From Hyphomicrobiales bacterium (GTDB taxonomy: Bacteria; Pseudomonadota; Alphaproteobacteria; Rhizobiales; Kaistiaceae): DNA of 14,526 bases. The DNA lies in contig JAFKJZ010000534.1 of the NCBI GenBank assembly GCA_017305815.1, forward strand, positions 1-14,526, given 5' to 3'. Below are positions 1 through 5,782 of the stretch, piece by piece (the first letter of the stretch is position 1; each line of letters opens with the position of its first letter). The notes under the pieces were generated by a model. That model was not told the origin of the DNA and ran no database searches. It saw nothing but the letters and a program-made list of their open reading frames with translations. The translations under genes were made by a program, and so were the position numbers.

Positions 1-586
1 CCTGCACCTGGATGGTCGCGTCGAGGCCGAGGGTGGCGTCGTCGGCGAGCACCACTTCGGGATTGGTGACCATCGCCATGGCGATGACGATGCGCTGCGC
101 CATGCCGCCGGAGAGCTGGTGCGGATAGGCCTTGGCGCGGCGCTCGGGATTGACGATGCCGACCTGCGCCATCAGGTCGACGGCGGCCTTCCAGGCCTCC
201 TTGTGGCTGCAGGAACGATGGGCGCGCAGCACGCGAGCGATCTGGATGCCGACCGTCTCGACCGGCGACAGCAATGCCTTGGCGTTGGTGCCGATCAGCG
301 CGACCCGGCCGCCGCGGACCTTGCGCTGCTCGGCGGCGTCGATGCCGAACAGGGTCTTGCCCTCGAGGCGGATGTCGCCCGCCGTGAAGCGGCCGCCCTC
401 CGGCAACAGGTTGAGCAGGCTGCGCGCGAGGAGCGACTTGCCGGCGCCGGTCTCGCCGACGATGCCGAGAATCTCGTCGCGGCCGAGGCTGAAGGTGATG
501 TCGGAGAGCGCTCTCGCCGTGCCCTCGCCGAAGTCGACGGAAAGGTTCTCGACCTCGAGAAGCGGCTTCGTGTTTGCGTCGCTCAT
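1..586 (-). CDS. Peptide-type ABC transporter ATP-binding protein (DppD-like), partial
   Basis: This is the nucleotide-binding subunit of a dipeptide/oligopeptide-type importer, which powers uptake through the two permeases encoded just upstream. The first 195 residues are visible and the gene leaves the window at its 3' end. Walker A is GETGAGKS (residues 44-51) and the ABC signature is LSGGMAQR (158-165). The family's TIQVQ segment follows the D-loop. Two positions are unusual. The Q-loop reads LIGTNAK where most relatives have a Gln (FQNP-like). Walker B reads VVLADDATLGLD, with Asp where the catalytic Glu normally sits and Ala where Pro is usual. I infer a degenerate ATP site, probably paired with a canonical DppF-like subunit outside the window. 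The ATG (584-586) overlaps the TGA of the permease gene as ATGA, which suggests translational coupling. The substrate is not determinable. Confidence 0.93.
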   Translation of the reverse strand, partial: MSDANTKPLLEVENLSVDFGEGTARALSDITFSLGRDEILGIVGETGAGKSLLARSLLNLLPEGGRFTAGDIRLEGKTLFGIDAAEQRKVRGGRVALIGTNAKALLSPVETVGIQIARVLRAHRSCSHKEAWKAAVDLMAQVGIVNPERRAKAYPHQLSGGMAQRIVIAMAMVTNPEVVLADDATLGLDATIQVQ

Positions 587-1422
587 TGGCGTTCCCTCGT
601 GGTCGGGTCGGAAAGGTCCTTCACCATGTCGCCGAGCAGCGCGAAGCTGAGCACGGAGACGACGATGGCGAGGCCGGGGAACAGCGCCACCCACCAGACG
701 CCGAGGATCATCTGCTGCGCGCCGGTCGAGACCATCAGGCCCCATTCCGGCGTCGGCATGCGCACGCCGGCTCCGACGAAGGAGAGGCCGGCGGTAAGCA
801 GGATGGCCAGGCCGATGCTGATCGAGACCTGGACGATGGCCGGCGTCAGCGCGTTGGGCAGGATGTGGCGGAACATGATCGAACCGTCGGTCGCCCCGCT
901 GCAGCGCGCGGCGCTGACATAGGGCCGCTCGCGCAGCGACAGCACCTCGGCGCGGATCAGACGGGCGAACATCGGGATGAACAGTACCGCCAGCACGATG
1001 GCGACGTTCCAGATCTCCTGCCCCATCACCGACACCAGCGCCATGCCCAGCACGAAGACCGGAAAGGACTGGATGAAGTCGAAGACGCGCATGACCAGCG
1101 CGCTGATCCAGTTGCGATAGAAGCCGATCAGAAGGCCGATTGGCACGCCGACGACGAAGGCGAAGGCGACAGCGGTGATGCTGATCAGGAGGTTGATGCG
1201 CGTCGCGTAGACGATGCGGGTGTAGATATCCATGCCGGAGACGTCGGTGCCGAACCAGTGCGCCGCGGAAGGCGGCTGCAGCGACATCAACGGATCCGCC
1301 TCCTCCGGCGCGTAGAAGGTCAGCCAGGGCGCGAACAGGATCGAGGCGATCTGCAGGGCCAGCAGGGCAAGCCCGACCATGGCGCCCGGATGGGTCGAGA
1401 CATAGCGGATGAAGCGGGTCAT
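583..1422 (-). CDS. Peptide-type ABC transporter permease (DppC-like)
   Basis: This is an inner-membrane permease of the binding-protein-dependent family (BPD_transp_1), the second of the pair in Dpp/Opp/nickel-type importers. At 279 aa it has the normal length. An N-terminal membrane helix is followed by a periplasmic stretch containing HWFGTDVSGMDIYTRIVY, a DppC hallmark. A five-helix core follows, with the cytoplasmic EAA loop at EVLSLRERPYVSAARCSGA, where it docks on the ATPase. The glycine in the loop (SGA) is present. Its ATG shares one base with the stop of the upstream permease (TGATG), and its own stop overlaps the ATPase start, so all three are co-translated. It looks intact. The family assignment is firm, but the transported compound (peptide, glycoside, opine or other) cannot be read from the sequence. 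Confidence 0.95.
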   Translation of the reverse strand: MTRFIRYVSTHPGAMVGLALLALQIASILFAPWLTFYAPEEADPLMSLQPPSAAHWFGTDVSGMDIYTRIVYATRINLLISITAVAFAFVVGVPIGLLIGFYRNWISALVMRVFDFIQSFPVFVLGMALVSVMGQEIWNVAIVLAVLFIPMFARLIRAEVLSLRERPYVSAARCSGATDGSIMFRHILPNALTPAIVQVSISIGLAILLTAGLSFVGAGVRMPTPEWGLMVSTGAQQMILGVWWVALFPGLAIVVSVLSFALLGDMVKDLSDPTTRERQ

Positions 1423-2477
1423 CAGACGCGAATCCTCGGATCTGCGAGTTCGTAGAGGATGTCCACGATCGTGTAGACGATCAGGATGAAGGCGGCGGCG
1501 ACGACCACGAAGCCCTGCAGGGCCGGATAGTCGCTGTTCACGACCGACTGGACGGCATACTGGCCGAGCCCACCCCAGGCGAAGATCGTCTCGACCAGCA
1601 CGGCGGCGCCGAGCAGGAAGCCGAACATGAAGCCGACGAGGGTGATGATCGGCGGCAGGCTGTTGCGGAGCGCGATCCGCCGGATGGTGCGTTCCGGCAG
1701 GCCCGAGGCGCGGGCATGGCGGATGAAGTCGCTGCGATAGATGTCGGCGAACGTCGTCTTGGTCATCTTCATCAGCGCGCCGGCATTGACGATGGCAAGC
1801 GTCAGCACCGGCAGGATCAGGCGCCCGACCGAGGAGAAGAAGGCGTTGAGATCGCCGGCGAGCAGGCTGTCGATCGTGTAGAAGCCCGTGATCGTGTCCG
1901 GCGGCGACACGAAGGTGTCGATCCGGCCAAAGGGCGCCGGGGCCCAGCCGAGGATGAAGAAGAAGAAGTAGATCAGCAGCAGGCCGACCCAGAAATCGGG
2001 GATGGCGCCGGCGGCGAGGCCATAGACGCGGCTGCCGATATCGACGACTCCGCCGGCCTTGACCACCGAGATGACCGCCAGCGTCACGCCGATCAGGATC
2101 GTCAGCAGCATGGCGTAGCCGATCAGCTCCAGCGTGGCCGGCGCGCGTTCCATGAGATCGGTGACGACGGGATTGGAGGTGAGGATGGAGACGCCAAGGT
2201 CGCCATGCAGCGCGTTGCCGATATAGTGGATGAACTGCTCCCAGAGCGGCAGGTGCAGGCCCAGCTTCTCGCGGAAGGCGGCGATCGTCTCGGGCGTCGC
2301 CATGTTGCCGAGCAGCAGCAGCGCGGGATCGCCTGGCAGCAGCCGCACCAGCAGGAACGTCACCATCATGACGCCGAACATCTGCGGCACCAGCATGGCG
2401 AGCCGGCTGGTGATGATGCGCAACGGCCGGGGTATCGCCCGCCAGTAGACGCCAAGATTGGCAACGGCCAGGGTCAT
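1422..2477 (-). CDS. Peptide-type ABC transporter permease (DppB-like)
   Basis: This is the first permease of the importer, 351 aa, with about six membrane helices. The N-terminal helix ends in the family motif VRLLPGDPA. The large periplasmic loop carries GDLGVSI, typical of DppB/OppB. The EAA loop is DFIRHARASGLPERTIRRIA, ending in LRNSLPP, and the C-terminus ELADPRIRV is the normal DppB ending. The first about 20 residues before the first helix are slightly longer than in most relatives. Its ATG at 2475-2477 has an AGGA-type ribosome site about ten bases upstream. It lies 73 bases after what should be the normal stop of the binding-protein gene, with a hairpin between. The frameshifted binding-protein frame happens to end in an ATGA overlap with this start, which I regard as coincidence. 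Confidence 0.95.
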   Translation of the reverse strand: MTLAVANLGVYWRAIPRPLRIITSRLAMLVPQMFGVMMVTFLLVRLLPGDPALLLLGNMATPETIAAFREKLGLHLPLWEQFIHYIGNALHGDLGVSILTSNPVVTDLMERAPATLELIGYAMLLTILIGVTLAVISVVKAGGVVDIGSRVYGLAAGAIPDFWVGLLLIYFFFFILGWAPAPFGRIDTFVSPPDTITGFYTIDSLLAGDLNAFFSSVGRLILPVLTLAIVNAGALMKMTKTTFADIYRSDFIRHARASGLPERTIRRIALRNSLPPIITLVGFMFGFLLGAAVLVETIFAWGGLGQYAVQSVVNSDYPALQGFVVVAAAFILIVYTIVDILYELADPRIRV

Positions 2478-4153
2478 CGGGGGTCTTTCCTGTCTTCGTA
2501 CCCGGAGAAGGAGATGCGGCCCCGCCCGGAGGGCGAGGCCGCGACGGCGACTACTCTTTCGAGAGGTCGAAGAAGGCGTTGCCGTTCGGCGTGTACCAGG
2601 AGTAGCGCGAGGCGCTTCGGCTCGTCCGTGCTCTTCAGGCCGTTGTCGATCAGCTGGTCGACCTCGGCGCTCTTGAACTTGGAGTAATTGATCGCCGAGG
2701 CGCTGTTCAGCCAGAGATTGGCGACGTAGGCGGCGTCGGGGACGATCGCCATGTCGCGGAAGAAGTACATCGGCACTTCGCCCTTGGTGTAGCGCTCGAC
2801 CAGGGTCGAGGCCGGCAGCTTCAACAGTTCGACCTCGACGCCGGCCTTGGCGAAGGCCGACTTCAGGATGACCGCCATTTCTTCTTCAAGCTGGTCGCCG
2901 GTGCGATAGGCGAGCTGGGTCTTGAACCCGTCCGGCAGACCGGCCTCGGCGAGCAGCGCCTTGGCCTTGGCCGGATCGTTCGAGAAGGCGAAGTATTCAT
3001 CCGTGAATCCCGGATAGATCTCCGAGATCGGGCTCTTGGTGAAGCGCGCGGTGTTGAAGTAGACGCTCTTCAGGATCTCGTCGCGCGGCACCAGGTAGTT
3101 CAGCGCCTGGCGAACCTTGACGTTGTCGAAGGGCGGCATCGCGTTGTTCATCTCGACGCGATGGATGAAATTGCCGAACACCTTCTCGACCTTGACGCCC
3201 GGCGCCTTCTCCAGCAGCGCCAGTTCGCGCGGCAGCAGGTATTCGGCGACGTCGACCGAGCCGGCCTGGATGGCCGCGACGCGGTTGGCGGAGGTCGGCA
3301 TCTCGCGCAGGATGACGCGCTTCAGCTTGGGCTCGCCGCGGAAGTAGTTCGGGTTGGCGTCGTAGACGACTTCCTGGCCGGGCTTGTACTTGCTGATGAA
3401 ATATGGGCCGAAGGCGGCCGTATTGGTGGCGAGCCAGGTCGCCGCCCACGGATCGGCGTCTGTCAGGTGCTTCTTGACCTCGACGGCGTCGAGAATGCCG
3501 AGATCGCTGTTGATCCAGATCCGCTCGATCAGCGGCGAGGCGTTCGGCAGCGTGACCTTGACGGTGTAGTCGTCGACCTTCTGGAAAGCGCTGTCGAAAT
3601 CCTCGATCTTGAAGATCTGCGTCATGTACCAGTGGAAGTTCGACTTCATGTTCCAGCCGCGCAGGAACGACCACATCACCGTATCGGCGTTGAGCTCGTT
3701 GCCGAGCGCCGACTTGACGCCCTTGCGCAGGTGGAAGGTGATCGACTTGCGATCCTCGGAGACTTCCCACGTCTCGGCGAGCGCGCCGTCGATGGTGTCG
3801 AAGTCCTCGTAGAAGACGCCGTCCTCGCCCTGCTTCTGCTTGTAGGTCAGCAGGCGCTCGAACACGTTGCGGCGCACCTCATGGCCGGCCTCGGTCGGCG
3901 GATATTCCTGGTCGAGCGATTCCGGCGTGCGCGGCGCGGCGACCACGAGCGTGGTCTTGGCGTCCTGCGCCGAAGCGCCGACCGTGCCGAGAATGGTGGT
4001 GACCATGAAGGCGCCGACCAAGCCGGCGAAAAGGCTCTTCAGCGGCGTCTTGCGCAGCCAGCGGTTCCGCGCGGCGCCATGGCCGTCGGACAGACGTTGG
4101 CCGTCCGGCAGACGTTTCGTCATGCCGATGGAGGTATGAGGGAAGGTCTGCAC
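2474..4153 (-). CDS. Family-5 (SBP_bac_5) periplasmic substrate-binding protein, 3' end frameshifted
   Basis: This is the periplasmic binding protein that delivers substrate to the DppB/DppC-like permeases. I chose the GTG at 4153 because a perfect AAGGAG (4160-4165) lies six bases upstream; an in-frame ATG further upstream (4330) would add a non-secretory stretch. The signal peptide has a long polar n-region, a hydrophobic core (LFAGLVGAFMVTTIL) and a likely cut after ASA at residue 62. The mature part shows family-5 features: SLDQEYPPT, ALAETWEVSEDRKSITFHLR, FGPYFISKYKPGQEVVY, VRQALNYLV. After DEPKRLAL the frame runs into unrelated residues, LLVHAERQR onward. The expected ending YSWYTPNGNAFFDLSKE and a TAG (2551-2553) lie in another frame. 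About 25-35 residues of the usual C-terminal lobe also seem missing. As written, the gene is damaged. Substrate unknown. Confidence 0.85.
   Translation of the reverse strand: MQTFPHTSIGMTKRLPDGQRLSDGHGAARNRWLRKTPLKSLFAGLVGAFMVTTILGTVGASAQDAKTTLVVAAPRTPESLDQEYPPTEAGHEVRRNVFERLLTYKQKQGEDGVFYEDFDTIDGALAETWEVSEDRKSITFHLRKGVKSALGNELNADTVMWSFLRGWNMKSNFHWYMTQIFKIEDFDSAFQKVDDYTVKVTLPNASPLIERIWINSDLGILDAVEVKKHLTDADPWAATWLATNTAAFGPYFISKYKPGQEVVYDANPNYFRGEPKLKRVILREMPTSANRVAAIQAGSVDVAEYLLPRELALLEKAPGVKVEKVFGNFIHRVEMNNAMPPFDNVKVRQALNYLVPRDEILKSVYFNTARFTKSPISEIYPGFTDEYFAFSNDPAKAKALLAEAGLPDGFKTQLAYRTGDQLEEEMAVILKSAFAKAGVEVELLKLPASTLVERYTKGEVPMYFFRDMAIVPDAAYVANLWLNSASAINYSKFKSAEVDQLIDNGLKSTDEPKRLALLLVHAERQRLLRPLERVVAVAASPSGRGRISFSGYEDRKDPR
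2516..2542 (-). promoter_or_regulatory. Intercistronic mRNA hairpin between binding-protein and permease genes
   Basis: A 12-bp stem with a 3-base loop lies between the expected stop of the binding-protein gene (2551-2553) and the permease start. The arms are GCGGCCTCGCCC and GGGCGGGGCCGC on the transcribed strand, with one G-U pair and loop TCC. There is no T-run, so a full terminator is unlikely. Such hairpins after a binding-protein cistron commonly protect the 3' end and keep that protein in excess over the membrane subunits. The role here is inferred from position and stability. Confidence 0.6.
4083..4118 (-). repeat. Imperfect 18-bp tandem duplication in the signal-peptide n-region
   Basis: Two adjacent 18-base units, starting CCGTCGGACAGACG and CCGTCCGGCAGACG on the plus strand, match at 14 of 18 positions. 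They encode the doubled RLPDGQ and RLSDGH of the binding protein's long n-region. The duplication keeps the frame and sits outside the mature protein, so it is probably neutral. It may explain the unusual length of the signal peptide. Confidence 0.5.
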
Positions 4154-4159
4154 GCTAGT

Positions 4160-4165
4160 CTCCTT
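4160..4165 (-). promoter_or_regulatory. Ribosome binding site fixing the binding-protein start
   Basis: AAGGAG on the minus strand lies six bases before a GTG codon (4153-4151). Neither the upstream ATG at 4330 nor the internal ATG at 4123 has a comparable site, so this decides the start of the binding-protein gene. Confidence 0.7.
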
Positions 4166-4189
4166 GAGATGGGAGGAACACCGCAGAAC

Positions 4190-4200
4190 TGGTCTGACCA
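4190..4200. promoter_or_regulatory. GntR/FadR-type operator-like palindrome, copy 1
   Basis: TGGTCTGACCA is a perfect dyad around one base and fits the TnGTnnnACnA pattern known for FadR-subfamily (FCD) GntR regulators. It lies 36 bases upstream of the binding-protein GTG, in the leader or promoter, where a repressor would block the operon. Two further copies with one change lie at 4615-4625 and 4799-4809. No GntR gene is in the window. Confidence 0.45.
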
Positions 4201-4285
4201 CTGCGAGTGCCCAAGTATCCTCGCGGCACCCGCGCGAACCGACAATGACAAATTTTCGGCGCAATTTGCCCAAGAGTCGGACACG

Positions 4286-4297
4286 CCGAAATTTCGG
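4286..4297. promoter_or_regulatory. 12-bp perfect palindrome near the predicted transcript start
   Basis: CCGAAATTTCGG is a perfect palindrome. A related inverted arm AAATTTTCGGCG (4250-4261) pairs with CGCCGAAATTT (4284-4294). The palindrome lies just downstream of the weak promoter candidate at 4301-4330, a typical operator position. The regulator is unknown. Confidence 0.35.
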
Positions 4298-4300
4298 GCA

Positions 4301-4330
4301 GTATTGCCTATACCGAACAAAATTTCTCAA
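4301..4330 (-). promoter_or_regulatory. Candidate sigma-70-type promoter for the ABC importer operon
   Basis: On the minus strand, TTGAGA (4330-4325) is followed after 17-18 bases by GCAATA or CAATAC (about 4307-4301). The surroundings are AT-rich in an otherwise GC-rich window. The -10 match is poor, so this is only the best candidate found, giving a leader of about 140 bases. Confidence 0.25.
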
Positions 4331-4370
4331 ATAACGGCCATATACGTGACCATTCTTCGCTGAAATCAGC

Positions 4371-4387
4371 TGATCACAATGTGATCA
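4371..4387. promoter_or_regulatory. Perfect 17-bp dyad, probable regulator binding site
   Basis: TGATCACAATGTGATCA consists of two perfect 8-base arms around a single central A. It is about 40 bases upstream of the candidate importer -35. It overlaps a second palindrome, ATCAGCTGAT (4365-4374), and its half-site TGTGATCA recurs at 4627-4634. The symmetry and position point to a homodimeric helix-turn-helix regulator. It is not a CRP site, because the TGTGA and TCACA arms have the wrong order and spacing. Confidence 0.45.
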
Positions 4388-4426
4388 ATAAAATAGAGTA
4401 CGCATTCGTTATCTTTGAAATCGACA

Positions 4427-4450
4427 ATCGATCAAAATTTTACGATCGAT
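4427..4450. repeat. Inverted repeat ATCGATC-N10-GATCGAT
   Basis: Perfect 7-base arms are separated by ten AT-rich bases that include AAAATTTT. It lies in the AT-rich half of the intergenic region, about 40 bases to the right of the 17-bp dyad. It could be a further regulator site or a small hairpin; I see no gene that it would serve directly. Confidence 0.3.
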
Positions 4451-4582
4451 ACAAAAACATCAATAGGAACAACGTCGGATTACCCGAGCGAACCCATCGC
4501 ATTTTCCGACTTGATTATACATCACTATAGGAAAGCGCTTCGTCAGCAGCGAACGACCCGGTGCCCCGCCGATCCTCTCGCG

Positions 4583-4615
4583 AGGCAGGATCGCGTTCCC
4601 GTCTGCCTGCTTTTT
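4583..4615 (+). terminator. Possible Rho-independent terminator
   Basis: AGGCAG (4583-4588) and CTGCCT (4603-4608) form a 6-bp stem with a 14-base loop, followed by GCTTTTT. No protein gene ends here on the plus strand. It could end a short unannotated transcript from the AT-rich region or stop readthrough towards the sigma locus. The stem is short, so this is weak. Confidence 0.25.
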
Positions 4616-4625
4616 GGTCTGACCG
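4615..4625. promoter_or_regulatory. GntR/FadR-type operator-like motif, copy 2
   Basis: TGGTCTGACCG matches copy 1 except for the last base. It is followed by TGTGATCA and by CTGGTCAG, which are half-sites of the two palindrome types in this region. Confidence 0.35.
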
Positions 4626-4798
4626 ATGTGATCAAACTGGTCAGGCGCGCCAGGACGGTTCCACTGGATTCCGGCCGTGCCCAAATCCTCGGCAACCCCA
4701 GGTCGAAACCGGCCGAGCCGCTCTCCGCGCCCCTCTCCAGGCCTGTCCCGATGCAGGTGCGTTTGTTAGGTCGGCGGCCCGCCGCGGCGAGCGGCAAC

Positions 4799-4809
4799 CG
4801 GTCAGACCA
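4799..4809. promoter_or_regulatory. GntR/FadR-type operator-like motif, copy 3 (inverted)
   Basis: CGGTCAGACCA is the exact reverse complement of copy 2 and lies 184 bases to its right. Two sites in opposite orientation could allow a DNA loop. It lies about 70 bases before the sigma1 promoter element. Confidence 0.35.
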
Positions 4810-4875
4810 CATGGGGTAAGCCATCCCATATCGGCCGACCCAAGCCCTGACACGGCCGACATCCGCGAGAGGCCA

Positions 4876-4892
4876 GTTAGAAACCCTCTAAA
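4876..4892 (+). promoter_or_regulatory. Irr-box (ICE)-like palindrome upstream of sigma1
   Basis: GTTAGAAACCCTCTAAA matches 12 of the 14 defined positions of the rhizobial iron-control element TTTAGAAnnnTTCTAAA bound by Irr. The arms TTAGA and TCTAA are perfect. It is the first part of a 98-bp element that recurs before the second sigma gene. Irr binding is inferred from resemblance to the known motif. Confidence 0.5.
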
Positions 4893-4973
4893 TCATTGTT
4901 GTTGCAACGCTTTTCTATTCGGCCTATCCGGGCAGCAGGTTGAACCCACTCGCCGTTTCGCAGGCGCGCGAGC
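4876..4973 (+). repeat. Conserved promoter/leader element, copy A (before sigma1)
   Basis: This stretch aligns over its length with 6763-6861. Identical blocks are TCTAAATCATTG, GTTGC, GCAGGT, CCCACTCGCCGT and GCGCGAGC, with only one or two single-base length differences. The variable bases lie between these blocks, as expected for a promoter plus 5' leader kept after duplication of a sigma/anti-sigma unit. Short arms CTCGC and GCGAG could form a leader hairpin. Confidence 0.6.
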
Positions 4974-4997
4974 TTCATCTCTCACCTGTGCAGCCCC

Positions 4998-5171
4998 ATG
5001 ACCGCGACGTTCACGACCGACAGCCCGGAAAATCCCGCGCCGATCCGCCTGCGCCACTGGCATCCGCCGATCGTGACGGCGCCGATCGCGCGCGCCGGCC
5101 GCCGGCTGCAACGGCCGGACCGGGTGGCCGCCTCGCTCGAACGGCTGCAGCGCCGCGGCGGCGGGTGGTAG
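4998..5171 (+). CDS. Small open reading frame in frame with sigma1, ending in an amber codon
   Basis: This 57-codon frame starts at an ATG 25 bases after the conserved leader element, almost the same spacing at which sigma2 starts after the other copy (29 bases). It ends in TAG (5169-5171), three bases before the sigma1 ATG and in the same frame. The product is arginine- and proline-rich (IRLRHWHPPIVTAPIARAGR), has no signal or membrane segment, and resembles nothing I recognise. There is no clear ribosome site. It may be a leader peptide coupling translation to sigma1, the remains of an N-terminal extension, or non-coding. Confidence 0.35.
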   Translation: MTATFTTDSPENPAPIRLRHWHPPIVTAPIARAGRRLQRPDRVAASLERLQRRGGGW

Positions 5172-5174
5172 CGC

Positions 5175-5678
5175 ATGTCCTGGGACATACAGAGCCTGTT
5201 CCGGCGCCATGCCAAGGAGATCACGCGGGCGCTCCGGCGGCGCGGACTGACCGAGGAAACGGCCGCCGACATCACGCCGGACACGTTCCTGCGCGTGCTG
5301 GCCTCGCCGCCGCAGGACGGCACGCTGAACCACAATCCCCGCGCCTATCTGCACCAGGTCTCGCGCAATCTCAGCATCAACCATGTCCAGCGCATGCGCC
5401 GGTCGGGGATCGTCGACGTCGCCGACGTCATCCTGACCCAGGTCGCCGATCCGACGCCTTCGCCCGAGGTAGTGGTCCATGACCGCCAGCGGCTGCGCCA
5501 GGTCGAGGCGGCGCTGGCGGAACTGCCCGAGCGGACGCGGCTCGCCTTCGAACGCCACCGCCTCGGCGGACAGACCATCGCCGCCATCGGCCAGGAGCTC
5601 GGCCTGTCGACGACCCGGACCTGGGCGCTGATCCGCGAGGCCTACCGCCACATCGTGCTGCGCACCGGGAGCCTTTGA
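5175..5678 (+). CDS. ECF sigma factor 1, FecI-like
   Basis: This is a FecI-type extracytoplasmic-function sigma factor of 167 aa, which should direct RNA polymerase to receptor and related promoters when its FecR-like partner is triggered. Sigma region 2 spans about residues 5-75, including ETAADITPDTFLRVL (a relative of the usual DITQDTF, with Pro for Gln) and RAYLHQVSRNLSINHVQR. Region 4 spans about 108-162: LAELPERTRLAFERHRLGG, then the helix-turn-helix IAAIGQELGLSTTRTWALI. The ATG at 5175 has only a weak GGTGG-like site upstream, consistent with coupling to the small frame before it. An anti-sigma gene follows after 104 bases, with an apparent promoter of its own. Transcription probably begins at the Irr-box-like element at 4876. 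Confidence 0.92.
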   Translation: MSWDIQSLFRRHAKEITRALRRRGLTEETAADITPDTFLRVLASPPQDGTLNHNPRAYLHQVSRNLSINHVQRMRRSGIVDVADVILTQVADPTPSPEVVVHDRQRLRQVEAALAELPERTRLAFERHRLGGQTIAAIGQELGLSTTRTWALIREAYRHIVLRTGSL

Positions 5679-5697
5679 GCGAAAATTCCGCCCGCGA

Positions 5698-5723
5698 GAG
5701 AAAAATCACCCGCGCCAAGGGTA
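5698..5723 (+). promoter_or_regulatory. Putative ECF-sigma promoter P1 upstream of anti-sigma1
   Basis: GAGAAAAATC is followed by GTAA with the G 23 bases after the first base. The same motif at the same spacing occurs at 11242-11267 and 11544-11569. FecI-type promoters are known to have a GGAAA-type -35 and a short TGTC-type -10; this is similar but not identical. It would let anti-sigma1 be made separately from sigma1. Confidence 0.4.
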
Positions 5724-5782
5724 ATAGAGGGCGAGAACGACAGGAGGCGGCCGCCGGGCCGCCCGATCGCGGGAGGGGCAGC

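Larger units (their letters stand above)
4154..4997. other. Gene-free regulatory region between the ABC operon and the sigma locus
   Basis: No convincing protein gene was found in these 844 bases; the open frames have coding-unlike composition and no ribosome sites. The part at about 4230-4560 is clearly AT-rich compared with both flanks and holds several palindromes. The part at 4560-4870 is GC-rich and holds two GntR-like motifs and a possible terminator hairpin. The right end is the Irr-box-like promoter of the first sigma gene. The two transcription units diverge from here. Confidence 0.6.

Noticed and set aside
119..2687. Long plus-strand frames opposite the ABC genes
   Set aside because: The minus-strand frames carry Walker, EAA and DppB/DppC motifs; the plus-strand products are Asp/Arg/Gln-rich without motifs.
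5..4153. Dpp-like importer as a heme permease, as reported for E. coli DppABCDF
   Set aside because: It is attractive next to a heme-type locus, but the operons diverge across 840 bases and have different operator types, and nothing in the binding protein shows heme specificity.
4371..4387. CRP/FNR-type site
   Set aside because: The TGTGA and TCACA arms are in reversed order with a one-base centre, unlike TGTGA-N6-TCACA.
4415..4862. Small open frames on both strands in the intergenic region
   Set aside because: They have no ribosome sites, mixed composition and overlap with palindromes and operator-like motifs.
4876..4910. Classical Fur box before sigma1
   Set aside because: The sequence fits the Irr-type TTTAGAAnnnTTCTAAA pattern much better than GATAATGATAATCATTATC.
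5675..5782. TTG start for anti-sigma1 overlapping the sigma1 stop
   Set aside because: The extra 36 residues are not FecR-like and cover the P1 motif; the ATG at 5783 has a strong ribosome site and begins the normal domain.
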